Assembly: GCF_024171405.1 (NCBI RefSeq)
Contig: NZ_JALJZT010000002.1
Span: forward strand, 372,001 to 436,000
Length of the DNA: 64,000 nucleotides
From: Qipengyuania citrea
Lineage (GTDB): Bacteria; Pseudomonadota; Alphaproteobacteria; Sphingomonadales; Sphingomonadaceae
Direction: 5' to 3'
The translations under genes were made by a program, and so were the position numbers. Each line of letters opens with the position of its first letter. The first letter of the stretch is position 1. Under the pieces are notes generated by a model. That model was not told where the DNA came from. It ran no database searches and was given only the letters and a program-made list of their open reading frames with translations. Shown here piece after piece: positions 50,537-60,861 of the stretch.

Positions 50537-52653
50537 TGCGGTTGCGCAAGCGCGCGCGCCCGCGCGAAGTCGTCACCCAGTCGACGCTCGAGAACGCCTT
50601 CGACCGGCGGACCTTCGTCATCGGCACCGCGATGGGCGGGCTCGGCGTGCTGCTGGCTGCGCGAATGGGCTACATCGCCATCGCCGAGAACGAGAAATAC
50701 GAGCTCGAGAGCGAGAGCAACCGGGTCAATCTATCGCTGATCCCGCCGCGGCGTGGCTGGATCCTCGACCGCAACGGGGCGCCGCTCGCATCGAACCGCG
50801 CGGACTTCCGCGTCGATATCATTCCCGAACGCACACCCGATCCCGATGCCACGCTCCTTGCGCTTACGGACATCCTCAAGCTCGATGAGAACCAGGCGGC
50901 GGACATCCGCAAGCGGATCGACGACGGCCCCGGCTACCAGCCCGTCGAGATCGCCTCGGGTATCAGCTATGACGAGTTCGCCGCGGTCAGCGTGCGCCTG
51001 CCCGACCTGCCCGGGGTGGTTCCGCAGCGCGGCTTCTCGCGCTTCTATCCCACCGGGCTCACTGTCGGCCATCTGCTCGGCTATGTTGGCCCTGCCAATG
51101 CGGAGGAGTATGAGGAGCAGGATCGCAATCCGCTGCTGATCACGCCGGGGTACAAGATCGGCAAGGATGCGCTGGAGCGCCAGTTCGAACTCGATCTGCG
51201 CGGTATCCCGGGCGCGCGCCGGGTCGAGGTCACCGCATCGGGACGGATCGTCCGCGATCTCGAAACGCGCGAGGACGTCCAGGGCGATCCCGTCCGGCTG
51301 ACGATCGACGGTCCGCTGCAGGATTACGCCGCACGCCGGATCGGGCTCGAGAGCGGGTCGGCGGTGGTGATGGATTGCGAGACGGGCGACATATTGTGCA
51401 TGGCCTCGATGCCCAGTTTCGACCCCAACAGCTTTTCGCAAGGGATCGGGCGTGTCGAATACGGCATGCTGCGCGACGACGAGCGCGTACCGCTGCGCAA
51501 CAAGGTTCTGAAGGGCCTCTATCCCCCCGGATCGACGATCAAGCCGATGCACTGCATGGCGTTCCTCGATGCGGGCATCAAGCCGGACGAAGCGATCATG
51601 TGCGGCGGCGGGCGCCGCATCGGCAATCGCTTCTTCAATTGCTGGAGCAATCATGGCCGGGTCGACATGGCCAAGGCGATCTACCAGAGCTGCGACAGCT
51701 ATTTCTACCATTTCGCCCAGCAGGTGGGTTTCGCCAAGGTGGCCGAATGGGCGCACAAGATGGGTCTGGGCGAAGAATTCCCGCTCCCCGTCACCAGCCA
51801 GTTCTACGGAACGGTGCCGTCACCCGAATGGAAGCAGCGGCGTCACGACAGCGCATGGCAGCCCTATGACACGGTCAATTCCTCGATCGGCCAGGGCTAT
51901 TACCTGACCAACCCGCTCCAGCTGGCGGTGATGAGCGCGCGCATGGCGACCGGGTACAAGGTCATGCCGCGGCTGCAACTCGAGGGCAACAAGCCCCAAT
52001 TTGAGCATTTCGATTTCAGCCCGGAGGAAATCGGCTACGTCCGGCAGGCGATGAGCGATGTCGTAAACGGACCCGGCACGGCGGGACGCGCGCGGCTGCC
52101 GTTCGACGATATCAAGATGGCGGGCAAGACGGGCACCGCGCAGGTCGTTTCGCTCAGCGTCTCCAACGGCAAGACCGGCCCGTGGAAATATCGCGATCAC
52201 GGCCTGTTCGTGTTTTTTGCCCCGTTCGACAAACCGAAATACGCCGGCGCGGTGGTCATCGAACATGGCGGCGGGTCGGGCGCAGCCTATCCGATCGCGC
52301 GCGATGTGATGACCTTCCTGTTCGATCCGGCCAAGGGCATGGACGCGCTGCGCCCGCTCGAAGAACAATGGGGCGGCACTGCGCAGCAGCGGCTGAATGC
52401 GAAATATCGCGCCTATGCCGCAGCGCAGGGCGAGACCGTGCCCCCCGCCCCGTCACGCGACGAGGATATCTTCGACCAGGTCGAAGCCGAAGCGCGCGTG
52501 GCCGCCCGCCAGCCCGAAAGCATCGCTGAACAGGCCAGCCCTTCGCGCATCGACACGCGCTCGCCCGAGGAAGTGTCGCAAGCCTCCGCCTCGGCCAGAC
52601 CGACCTCCGCCCGGAGCACTCCGGCGCCGGATGCCACAGACGCGCCTGAATGA
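50536..52653 (+). CDS. mrdA: Penicillin-binding protein 2 (elongation transpeptidase)
   Basis: Class B PBP of 705 aa that cross-links lateral wall peptidoglycan. After a single N-terminal transmembrane anchor (about 30-50), the dimerisation domain has PRRGWILDRNGAPLASNRA. The transpeptidase motifs are SxxK at Ser333 (YPPGSTIKPM), SCD around Ser385 and KTG at Lys531 (MAGKTGTAQV). The Ala/Pro/Ser-rich C-terminal tail from about residue 610 is disordered. The start codon overlaps the mreD stop. Confidence 0.96.
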   Translation: MRLRKRARPREVVTQSTLENAFDRRTFVIGTAMGGLGVLLAARMGYIAIAENEKYELESESNRVNLSLIPPRRGWILDRNGAPLASNRADFRVDIIPERTPDPDATLLALTDILKLDENQAADIRKRIDDGPGYQPVEIASGISYDEFAAVSVRLPDLPGVVPQRGFSRFYPTGLTVGHLLGYVGPANAEEYEEQDRNPLLITPGYKIGKDALERQFELDLRGIPGARRVEVTASGRIVRDLETREDVQGDPVRLTIDGPLQDYAARRIGLESGSAVVMDCETGDILCMASMPSFDPNSFSQGIGRVEYGMLRDDERVPLRNKVLKGLYPPGSTIKPMHCMAFLDAGIKPDEAIMCGGGRRIGNRFFNCWSNHGRVDMAKAIYQSCDSYFYHFAQQVGFAKVAEWAHKMGLGEEFPLPVTSQFYGTVPSPEWKQRRHDSAWQPYDTVNSSIGQGYYLTNPLQLAVMSARMATGYKVMPRLQLEGNKPQFEHFDFSPEEIGYVRQAMSDVVNGPGTAGRARLPFDDIKMAGKTGTAQVVSLSVSNGKTGPWKYRDHGLFVFFAPFDKPKYAGAVVIEHGGGSGAAYPIARDVMTFLFDPAKGMDALRPLEEQWGGTAQQRLNAKYRAYAAAQGETVPPAPSRDEDIFDQVEAEARVAARQPESIAEQASPSRIDTRSPEEVSQASASARPTSARSTPAPDATDAPE

Positions 52654-53768
52654 CCGGTCTCGTCCCCGCCCCCATCGCACGTCAGCCATGGCAGATGCTG
52701 TTTCCGCTGTTCGTGCTGATCGGCTTCGGCGCGCTGGTGCTGTATTCCGCCGCGGGTGGGAACTGGGATCCCTATGCGTCCTCGCATGTCATCCGCTTCG
52801 GCGTGTTCCTGGTCATGGCCTTCGTGCTCAGCCGGTTCTCGCGCGATCTGGTGATGCTGTTCGCCATCCCGATTTATGGGGTAGTGCTGCTGATGCTGGT
52901 CGCGGTGGAGGCGATCGGTTTCGTCGGGGGCGGCAGCCAGCGCTGGCTCGACCTGGGCTTTATGCAATTGCAGCCCTCGGAGCTGATGAAGCCGGCAATC
53001 GTGCTGGTCCTCGCGCGCTATTACGCAACCTTGCCGGTCGGCATGGTGCCCACCGTGCGTGCCCTGATTGCACCGGGGGCACTGATCCTCGCCCCGGTGG
53101 CGCTGGTGCTGCTGCAGCCCGATCTGGGCACCTCACTGGCGATCGTGTTCGGCGGTGCGGTCATCATGTTTTCCGCGGGCCTGCCGCTGCGCTGGTTCGT
53201 CGGAGCGGGCCTGGCTGCCGCCGTGCTCGCCCCGGTGGCCTTCTTCTTTGGCTTGCAAGACTACCAGCAGAAGCGGGTGTTCACCTTCCTCGATCCCGCC
53301 AGCGATCCGCTGGGCGATGGTTACCACATCACCCAGTCCAAAATCGCGATCGGATCGGGGGGCTTTTCCGGCAAGGGCTTCAACGAAGGGTCGCAGAGCC
53401 ATCTGCACTATCTGCCCGAACCGCACACCGACTTCATCTTCGCCACCATGGCCGAGGAATGGGGCTTTATCGGCGGGCTGATCGTGCTCGGCGCTTTCGC
53501 CATGATTTTCGGCTGGGGCCTGGCAGTGTCGCGCGCGAGCACCGACCGGTTCGGCAAGCTCGTGGCGCTCGGCATGACCGCGACGATCTTCTTCTATGTC
53601 GCGATCAATCTGATGATGGTCATGGGCCTGGCGCCGGTGGTCGGCATTCCGCTCCCCTTCATGAGCCATGGCGGCAGTTCGATGCTCACCAACATGATCT
53701 GCATCGGCTCGTTGATGATGGTTCACCGCTGGAACCGCAAGGCCCCGCGCACCGGCCTGATCCGCTAG
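52650..53768 (+). CDS. rodA: Peptidoglycan polymerase RodA
   Basis: SEDS-family glycosyltransferase (372 aa) working with PBP2. Multi-pass membrane protein with family motifs SQRWLDLGFMQLQPSELMKP, LQPDLGTSLAIVFGGAVIM, YHITQSKIAIGSGG, and GVxPVxGIPLP-like APVVGIPLPFMSHGGSSML. It starts ATGA-overlapped with mrdA. Its TAG stop overlaps by 4 nt the stop of the convergent LuxR gene. Confidence 0.96.
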   Translation: MTGLVPAPIARQPWQMLFPLFVLIGFGALVLYSAAGGNWDPYASSHVIRFGVFLVMAFVLSRFSRDLVMLFAIPIYGVVLLMLVAVEAIGFVGGGSQRWLDLGFMQLQPSELMKPAIVLVLARYYATLPVGMVPTVRALIAPGALILAPVALVLLQPDLGTSLAIVFGGAVIMFSAGLPLRWFVGAGLAAAVLAPVAFFFGLQDYQQKRVFTFLDPASDPLGDGYHITQSKIAIGSGGFSGKGFNEGSQSHLHYLPEPHTDFIFATMAEEWGFIGGLIVLGAFAMIFGWGLAVSRASTDRFGKLVALGMTATIFFYVAINLMMVMGLAPVVGIPLPFMSHGGSSMLTNMICIGSLMMVHRWNRKAPRTGLIR

Positions 53769-54475
53769 AGTTCGATCAGTCCCAGCTTGAGCGCGCGCAC
53801 GGTCGCGGTCACGCGGTCGTTGGTCTGCAGCTTGTCATAGACCCGGCGCGTATAGGTACGCACGGTTTCGGGCGAGATCTCGAGGATCGCGGCGATATCG
53901 CCCGCCGACTTGCCCCGCCCCATCCATTCGACGACCTCGCGTTCGCGGTCCGACAAGGCGACCGATGCCCGGCCCTCGTCCATGACTTTGCAGAGCTGCA
54001 GATGCGCGGCGAGGATCAGCGAGTGGATTTTCTGCAGGCGCTTCTTGGAGAAGCCGTCGGGATCCTCGGCAAACCGCATCGTAGCATAACCGTCGCGATT
54101 GCGCGGACCGAACAACGCGAAGACCACCCAATTGTCGACGTCAAGCTCCTCCAGATCGTCGAGAAAGCTTGTGACATCCGGTATCGACTTTCCACGTGCG
54201 CGCACCTCGGTCCAGGTCAGTACGGGACCGTGCTCAAAAGCGAGTTGGGGGATCGGGTCGCGTCCACGGAAATCGTCGCTAATGTAACGTTTCTGGTATT
54301 CGACGGGAAAATCGCGCGTCCAGATAAATGTGTTTCGCGAGGTGGGCGATTCGAACACCGGCGTGAAGTGATAGCTTAACCAGGTAGCGCCTTGTTCTAG
54401 GCACGCCGCGTAAAGGTATTCGAGAATTGCCTCGCAATCCTCCATCTTGACGATATGTTTCGTGGTGTCGTGCAT
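53765..54475 (-). CDS. LuxR-family regulator with autoinducer-binding domain (solo)
   Basis: Regulator of 236 aa. Residues 1-160 resemble the acyl-homoserine-lactone-binding domain, and about 170-236 is the LuxR/GerE HTH (LSDREREVVEWMGRGKSAGD, SPETVRTYTRRVYDKL). Pocket residues, by TraR numbering: Y61, D70, P71 and W85 are conserved (Y64, D73, P74, W88 here), but W57 is Tyr (Y60) and the G113 position appears to be Trp (W116). No luxI is in the window, so it may be a solo sensing another ligand. Confidence 0.85.
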   Translation of the reverse strand: MHDTTKHIVKMEDCEAILEYLYAACLEQGATWLSYHFTPVFESPTSRNTFIWTRDFPVEYQKRYISDDFRGRDPIPQLAFEHGPVLTWTEVRARGKSIPDVTSFLDDLEELDVDNWVVFALFGPRNRDGYATMRFAEDPDGFSKKRLQKIHSLILAAHLQLCKVMDEGRASVALSDREREVVEWMGRGKSAGDIAAILEISPETVRTYTRRVYDKLQTNDRVTATVRALKLGLIEL

Positions 54476-54497
54476 CGCTACTCTAGCTAGTTTTACT

Positions 54498-54515
54498 GTC
54501 CCCCCGTTGAGGGAC
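54498..54515. promoter_or_regulatory. Dyad in the luxR upstream region
   Basis: GTCCC and GGGAC flank an 8-nt spacer 23 nt upstream of the LuxR start. A short palindrome, ACTGAACAGT, lies at 54539-54548. Either could be a regulator site; neither matches the classical lux box CTG-N10-CAG. Confidence 0.3.
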
Positions 54516-54607
54516 TGCTTTTACCACCGATAGACACTACTGAACAGTATGACGATTGTTGGCGGACCGGGGGGTTAGTCGCTGGCGCAGTTGGGACGCT
54601 GTTGACG

Positions 54608-54928
54608 ATGACCTCTATGGACCGCCGACTTCCGATCGGTAACCGAACCAAGTATGATCCGGGCCAGCGGGTGCAGCGGAGCGATCTCGAGACTTGCGAC
54701 AAAGTACTGCTCGAAGTTGCTCGCGCCAACCGGCGCGGCAGCAGGATTACGATCTGGGATCTTCCGCAAGTTACCGGCATGCCACTGCATCAGGCTTTTG
54801 CCGCTGTTCGGTCGTTGGAATTCGGCCGCCTGATCACGGTAGGTGACGATCTGGCGGACCCATTTGGCGCTACACTAGAGCTTCGCGAGGCAGGATCGCA
54901 TCGCCTGCGCCAGCGCCGCGACGCCTAA
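54608..54928 (+). CDS. Small hypothetical protein, winged-helix-like
   Basis: Protein of 106 aa, not recognised. Residues about 50-95 could form a winged helix: ITIWDLPQVTGMPLHQAFAAV, SLEFGRLITVGDD. The basic C-terminus HRLRQRRDA supports nucleic-acid binding. It is divergent from luxR, separated by about 130 nt, so shared control is possible. ATG 54617 is an alternative start. Possibly a MarR/PadR-like small regulator. Confidence 0.55.
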   Translation: MTSMDRRLPIGNRTKYDPGQRVQRSDLETCDKVLLEVARANRRGSRITIWDLPQVTGMPLHQAFAAVRSLEFGRLITVGDDLADPFGATLELREAGSHRLRQRRDA

Positions 54929-54942
54929 TTTGCCAATGGGGG

Positions 54943-54971
54943 CTTTTCATCGCGAGAAAGCCCGCTATATG
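54943..54971 (+). promoter_or_regulatory. Possible tRNA-Lys promoter
   Basis: TATATG at 54966-54971 is in the context CTATATGGGCG. A weak CTTTTC lies 17 nt upstream. The transcript would have a leader of about 50 nt. Confidence 0.3.
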
Positions 54972-55026
54972 GGCGCCTCCCGAGTCGGGAACGCCTCTTC
55001 CACGAGGCCGCGGTACGCCGCAGTGT

Positions 55027-55102
<76 letters not shown>

Positions 55103-55157
55103 TTTTCCTTCCATCCTTAACTCCTAGCCTGGCGCAGGCGCGCTTGTTTATGCGTGC

Positions 55158-55206
55158 ATCACATCGAATGTGATTGGCGGGATTGGCAATCACATTAGGC
55201 TGTGAT
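55158..55206. promoter_or_regulatory. Tandem inverted repeats in the ribBX promoter
   Basis: Two dyads lie 12 to 60 nt before the ribBX start: ATCACAT-cga-ATGTGAT (55158-55174) and ATCACA-ttaggc-TGTGAT (55189-55206). Their centres are about 31.5 bp apart, near three helical turns. A possible -35 TTGGCA (55183-55188) abuts the second dyad. Layout fits a repressor that binds as cooperating dimers. Confidence 0.6.
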
Positions 55207-55217
55207 ACCCGTCCGCT

Positions 55218-56462
55218 ATGAACACGATCGAAAAAGTTCGCACACTCGTTTCGCAGGGTCTCATGACCCGCGCCGGGCTCGCCCGCGCGGCGGGGCTTCA
55301 TGCCAATACGCTGCGCGAGTGCGGCGAGGATAGCTGGAACCCGACCGCCGATACGCTGGCCAAGCTCGAAGCCTTCCTCGAGGCCAATGACGAGACCCCG
55401 GTCATCGTCGGCGCCGAGGAGATCATCGACGAAGCGCGCAATGGCCGGATGTATATCCTTGTCGATGACGAGGACCGCGAGAACGAAGGCGACCTGATCA
55501 TTCCCGCGCAGATGGCGACACCCAGCGCGATCAATTTCATGGCGACGCATGGCCGCGGCCTCATCTGCCTGTCGCTCGACCGCAAGCGCGTCGAAGCGCT
55601 CGGCCTCGAACCGATGAGCCGCGACAATCGCGAAAGCATGCAGACCGCTTTCACCACCTCGATCGAGGCCAAGGACGGCGTTACGACCGGGATCAGCGCC
55701 GCCGACCGCGCGCGCACCGTTTCGGTCGCCATCGATTCGACCCGCGGACCCGACGATATTGTCACCCCCGGCCATGTCTTCCCGCTGGCGGCGCGCGATG
55801 GCGGCGTGCTGGTCCGCGCCGGCCATACCGAAGCGGCGGTCGATATCTCGCGCCTTGCAGGCCTCAACCCCTCGGGCGTGATTTGCGAGATCATGAACGA
55901 GGACGGCACCATGGCGCGGCTCGACGATCTGATCGGCTTTGCCCGCCGCCACGACATGAAGATCGGCACGATCCGCGACCTGATCGAATACCGGATGCGT
56001 CACGACCACCTGGTCGAGCGCGTCGCCGAGGACAGTTTCGATTCCGACTATGGCGGCGACTGGCGCCTGCTGACCTACCGCAACACTGTCGACGGCAGCG
56101 AAAGCTACGTCCTGCAGAAAGGCCATGTGGTCGAGGACCAGCCTACCCTTGCCCGCGTCCACCCGATCTCGATCTTCGACGATGTGCTGGGCAAGCCCGG
56201 TCCGCGCAAGCGCACGCTGCAGCGCGCGATGCAGGCGGTGGGCGAACATGGCGCGGGCGTGATCGTGCTGATCACCGGGCGTCCGGCATCGAACCGCGGC
56301 TACAGCGAAAGCGACGCGCAGCGCAATGTCGGTATCGGATCGCAGATCCTCGCCGATCTCGGCATCGAGGACATGATCCTGCTCAGCAATTCGCAGCCCA
56401 ATGTCGTGGCGATCGAAGGCTACGGCCTCAATATCGTCGACCACAAACCCATTCCGGAGTGA
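55218..56462 (+). CDS. HTH-fused 3,4-dihydroxy-2-butanone-4-phosphate synthase (RibBX type)
   Basis: Three-part protein of 414 aa. Residues 1-58 form a Cro/CI-like helix-turn-helix ([34 protein letters not shown]). Residues about 62-265 are RibB, which makes the four-carbon unit of riboflavin from ribulose 5-phosphate: [32 protein letters not shown]. Residues about 270-414 resemble GTP cyclohydrolase II but lack its three zinc-binding Cys and key motifs, as in RibBX proteins, so RibA activity must come from elsewhere. The next gene is ribH. Repeats in the promoter suggest autoregulation through the HTH. I saw no FMN riboswitch in the 115 nt after the tRNA. Confidence 0.9.
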   Translation: MNTIEKVRTLVSQGLMTRAGLARAAGLHANTLRECGEDSWNPTADTLAKLEAFLEANDETPVIVGAEEIIDEARNGRMYILVDDEDRENEGDLIIPAQMATPSAINFMATHGRGLICLSLDRKRVEALGLEPMSRDNRESMQTAFTTSIEAKDGVTTGISAADRARTVSVAIDSTRGPDDIVTPGHVFPLAARDGGVLVRAGHTEAAVDISRLAGLNPSGVICEIMNEDGTMARLDDLIGFARRHDMKIGTIRDLIEYRMRHDHLVERVAEDSFDSDYGGDWRLLTYRNTVDGSESYVLQKGHVVEDQPTLARVHPISIFDDVLGKPGPRKRTLQRAMQAVGEHGAGVIVLITGRPASNRGYSESDAQRNVGIGSQILADLGIEDMILLSNSQPNVVAIEGYGLNIVDHKPIPE

Positions 56463-56467
56463 CCCGC

Positions 56468-56890
56468 ATGGCCCGTTTCCTGATCGTCGAAGCCCGTTTC
56501 TACGACCACCTCAATGACATGCTGGTAGCGGGCGCGCGCGCCGCGCTCGAAGCTGCCGGGCATGACGTGGAAGTCCTCACCGTCCCCGGCGCGCTCGAAG
56601 TCCCCGGCGCGATCGCGCTCGCTTCCGAAAGCGGCCGCTATGACGGCTATGTCGGCATCGGCGTGGTGATCCGCGGCGAGACCTACCACTTCGAAATCGT
56701 CGCCGGTGAAAGCGCGCGCGGGATCATGGCGCTGACGATGGACGGCATGGCCATCGGCAACGGCATACTGACGGTCGAGAACGAGGCGCAGGCGCTGGTC
56801 CGCGCCGACCCGGCCCAGAACGACAAGGGCGGCGAAGCGGCCAAGGCGGCGATGACGCTGCTCGATCTGCAGGGCCGGTTCGCCGGCTAA
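56468..56890 (+). CDS. ribH: 6,7-dimethyl-8-ribityllumazine synthase
   Basis: Penultimate step of riboflavin synthesis: condenses the RibB product with the pyrimidine intermediate. The 140 aa product has [20 protein letters not shown], the conserved [29 protein letters not shown] (catalytic His) and [12 protein letters not shown]. It starts 6 nt after ribBX, in an obvious operon. The stop overlaps by 4 nt the stop of the next, convergent gene. Confidence 0.94.
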   Translation: MARFLIVEARFYDHLNDMLVAGARAALEAAGHDVEVLTVPGALEVPGAIALASESGRYDGYVGIGVVIRGETYHFEIVAGESARGIMALTMDGMAIGNGILTVENEAQALVRADPAQNDKGGEAAKAAMTLLDLQGRFAG

Positions 56891-57978
56891 TCGGCCGCGT
56901 CGAGGAACTCCTTGAGCCCGAGCGGCGCGAACGGCCCGATTATCAGCTGTTCGAACACGCCGATGCCTTCGGACCCGTCATTGCCCGACACACGTACGGG
57001 TACCTGAACGTGGAGGTTCTCGGGCGCCAGCGGGTCGATATCGTCGAGCTCGATATCCTCGCGCACGACCTCGAGCGGGCCGTGGTGGAGACCGTGGCCC
57101 CAATTCGGATCGGTATAGCCCAGCCCGCGCATCTGAAAGCGTCCGAGCGGCTCGAAGGTCACCTGTTCGGGGGCGCCGCGTAGCGCGAGCGAGAGCGTGC
57201 CGCCCGACGGCCAGCGAGTGCCCTGTTCGAGCCGGGTGCGCATGCTGCCATGCCCCTCGGTGATCTCATCGGCAGAGGCCCCCTCGCCCGCCCATGCGGC
57301 GCGCGTGTTCCAGGCATTGCCCTGCGCATCGTTATTGACGTGGAAGAACAGGCTGCCGCCGGGGAAGTTGATCGGGGTCCATTGCCAGAAGAAGCCCGGT
57401 AGCGGCGCCCCCGGCATCGGCTGCGTATCGCGCGCGCCAATCGGGCGCACGCCCCAGCTGCGATCGCGCGTTCCCATGGTCCCGGCGGCCAGGTCCTGCT
57501 TGTCGCCATCGACTTCGATCCAGCCCTCGTACCCTCCGTTCTGCGTCAGCCTGGTATAGTCCATGAAGGCGCGCGGTCCGATCCGGTGCGTGAAACGCGG
57601 CTCCTCGATCGGGAAGGCACGGCCGGTGAAAGTGATGTCGGCGGCCATGTTCTCGAACGGTTCGAGGCGGATACGCAGGATGTTGAGCGCCTCGATGATC
57701 TCGACCGAGATCGGCCCGGCGGCCATCGCCATGCGCTCCATCCCCAGTTCGGCGCTGGCGTGGACGCAGTGCTGCACGCCGTCCCGTACGACGTTGAAAT
57801 GCGCGTCGATAATGTCGAGATGCGGATAGATGCCCAGCGCGACGGCGAAAAAGCCGCTCCCATCGGGCGCGTAGCCGTTGAAGAAATAGCGGTCGTAGAA
57901 ATTGCGGTCGGTGCCGGCGAAGGCCACCGGTTCCGGCGTCTGGTGGATCGGATAGTCGTCTCCGCGGCTCAGAACCAC
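56887..57978 (-). CDS. Uncharacterised protein, AttH/CrtC lipocalin-like
   Basis: Protein of 363 aa without signal peptide. The segment [20 protein letters not shown] resembles the D-x-S-W-G-x-R signature of AttH/CrtC hydratase-like lipocalins, and [20 protein letters not shown] follows, as in that fold. Sphingomonads commonly pair such proteins with phosphotransferases. The specific function is unknown. It begins with a GTG that overlaps the phosphotransferase stop (TAGTG), implying coupling. Confidence 0.72.
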   Translation of the reverse strand: MVLSRGDDYPIHQTPEPVAFAGTDRNFYDRYFFNGYAPDGSGFFAVALGIYPHLDIIDAHFNVVRDGVQHCVHASAELGMERMAMAAGPISVEIIEALNILRIRLEPFENMAADITFTGRAFPIEEPRFTHRIGPRAFMDYTRLTQNGGYEGWIEVDGDKQDLAAGTMGTRDRSWGVRPIGARDTQPMPGAPLPGFFWQWTPINFPGGSLFFHVNNDAQGNAWNTRAAWAGEGASADEITEGHGSMRTRLEQGTRWPSGGTLSLALRGAPEQVTFEPLGRFQMRGLGYTDPNWGHGLHHGPLEVVREDIELDDIDPLAPENLHVQVPVRVSGNDGSEGIGVFEQLIIGPFAPLGLKEFLDAAD

Positions 57979-59027
57979 TAGGTCGCCTCCTTCAATATCT
58001 GGATACTATCGCGCTCGAGCGCCAGAGAACAGGCCCCGCGCGCCATCGACAGGAAATTCGCGTCGCCGCGCTCGGTGCGTTCGACAAAGGCCGCGCTGAA
58101 CACGGCGGTGGACACGCCATGGAGGATGCCGAGCCGGTAATCGCGCTCGATTTCCTCATGGGTCAGATCGATCCCGCGGACGCGCATTTCCGCGCGCCAA
58201 AGATCGAGCAATTCGCGTTCGTGATCCCGCCACAATGCCGCGCCGATGCCGCAGCCGATGAAATAGCCGACATCGGTCATCGGCCTGCCCACGGCCACTG
58301 TCTGCCAGTCGAGAACGGCGATCGGCTCGCGTCCGTCGCGGACATCGAACAGCATGTTGTCGAGACGAAAATCGCCGTGGACGAGGCATTGCGGGGGATC
58401 GTCGCGCTCGAACCACACCGCACTCGCTTCGCGCAATTGCTCGCAGATCGCCATGAATTCGGGCTCGAGCATTTCGCCGTAGCGCTCACGGAAGACTGCC
58501 TGCGCCTGCGGATACATCACTCCGAGTTGCTGGCGCAGGTCGGCGAGCGGCGCGATCCATTCGGCATCGAGCAATTCGCGGCGGCCCCAGCTGGGCGCAT
58601 GGATCGCGGCCGCCTGCCGGATGGCGGCGCGCGCATCCTCGATCCCGCACCCCGCAATCTGGTCGCCCTGGCGCGCGGGGCCCATGTCCTCGCACAGGAG
58701 GATAAAGGCGCCGCCTGTCTTGTCGACCTCGGTGAAATAGACCTGCGGCACCCGCACATCGAGCAGCGGCGCGGCGTGGCGGTAAAACTCGACTTCCTTG
58801 CGATAGAGCCCGAACAGCGCGGCGGTGCCACGGCTGCTGGCGTCCTCCGCCGGGAACTTCCCCGCGAGCGTTGGGGGTACGTCCTCACCCGTCAGGAAGA
58901 AACGCACGCTGTCGCCCACCTGCCCGGTGCCGATCGGCTCCCAGCGGACAGTATCGACACGCGCATTCAGCTGCGCGCCAAGCCACGCAGCGCTGACCTC
59001 GTCCGGATGCGCCGGAAATTTTCCCAT
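57978..59027 (-). CDS. Aminoglycoside phosphotransferase-fold kinase (APH family)
   Basis: Kinase-like protein of 349 aa in the APH/choline kinase fold. The catalytic loop is CLVHGDFRLDNMLF (Asp and Asn) and the metal-binding strand is PIAVLDWQTVAVGRP. The N-terminal lobe has FFLTGEDVPPTLAGKFPAED. The substrate is not known; family members include acyl-CoA-metabolism-linked kinases. Coupled to the AttH-like gene downstream; it is not evidence of antibiotic resistance by itself. Confidence 0.85.
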   Translation of the reverse strand: MGKFPAHPDEVSAAWLGAQLNARVDTVRWEPIGTGQVGDSVRFFLTGEDVPPTLAGKFPAEDASSRGTAALFGLYRKEVEFYRHAAPLLDVRVPQVYFTEVDKTGGAFILLCEDMGPARQGDQIAGCGIEDARAAIRQAAAIHAPSWGRRELLDAEWIAPLADLRQQLGVMYPQAQAVFRERYGEMLEPEFMAICEQLREASAVWFERDDPPQCLVHGDFRLDNMLFDVRDGREPIAVLDWQTVAVGRPMTDVGYFIGCGIGAALWRDHERELLDLWRAEMRVRGIDLTHEEIERDYRLGILHGVSTAVFSAAFVERTERGDANFLSMARGACSLALERDSIQILKEAT

Positions 59028-59107
59028 AGCCCCCCTCCCACAAAGAGCAATTTTGCGGAACGCTAGCTGCCCTTATGCGTCCTGACAATCATGCAGGACA
59101 GACAATC

Positions 59108-59353
59108 ATGAACGGTGCCCTCGAATGGATCACTTCGATCGGCACCGTGCTCGCCGCATCGATGATCGCCTTCGACATGGGACGCCGCGCCACCGCCTGG
59201 GGGTTCGTACTGTTCTGCGTGGTTTCCGCGCTCTGGATTTACATCGGACTGACCGAAGATGCGATCCCGCTCGCCGCGATGAACGGCATCCTCCTGCTGA
59301 TCAACGCCTGGGGCGTATGGCAGTACTGGTTCCACCCGAAGAACCGGACCTAG
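59108..59353 (+). CDS. Small membrane protein
   Basis: Protein of 81 aa with two or three hydrophobic helices (SIGTVLAASMIAFDM, GFVLFCVVSALWIYIGL, AMNGILLLINAWGVWQYW), ending in PKNRT. The layout resembles short YgjV/PnuC-like proteins, but the family is uncertain. The ATG at 59108 has AGGAC upstream; an ATG at 59075 would add eleven polar residues. Flanked by a palindrome shared with the convergent eno gene. Confidence 0.7.
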   Translation: MNGALEWITSIGTVLAASMIAFDMGRRATAWGFVLFCVVSALWIYIGLTEDAIPLAAMNGILLLINAWGVWQYWFHPKNRT

Positions 59354-59373
59354 GCCGCCCGCCCGCACCGGCA

Positions 59374-59397
59374 GCGATCCCGGTCGACCGAGATCGC
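59374..59397. repeat. Near-perfect palindrome between a small membrane gene and eno
   Basis: A 24-nt palindrome (11 of 12 pairs; outer arm GCGATC, centre CGGTCGACCG) lies between the two convergent stops. It has no T-run, so a classic terminator is not clear. Confidence 0.45.
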
Positions 59398-59411
59398 CTG
59401 GGCCCGGATTA

Positions 59412-60770
<1,359 letters not shown>

Positions 60771-60861
60771 CTATTCGCCGGAACATTGGTGTGCAAGTTG
60801 CGTTGCAACATTGAAGGCTGAAACGCCGGACGACAACCAAGTGAGGGCAAGGACCAGCATC

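Noticed and set aside
55189-55206. CRP-type site (TGTGA-N6-TCACA) before ribBX
   Set aside because: The half-sites are in the opposite order (ATCACA first), so they do not fit CRP, and each dyad has its own spacing.
55103-55217. FMN riboswitch upstream of ribBX
   Set aside because: The 115-nt gap is short and has no RFN-like conserved elements; the repeats are DNA-like dyads.
57978-59027. Aminoglycoside resistance gene
   Set aside because: APH fold kinases are mostly not resistance enzymes, and this one lies in a conserved-looking pair with a lipocalin-like gene.
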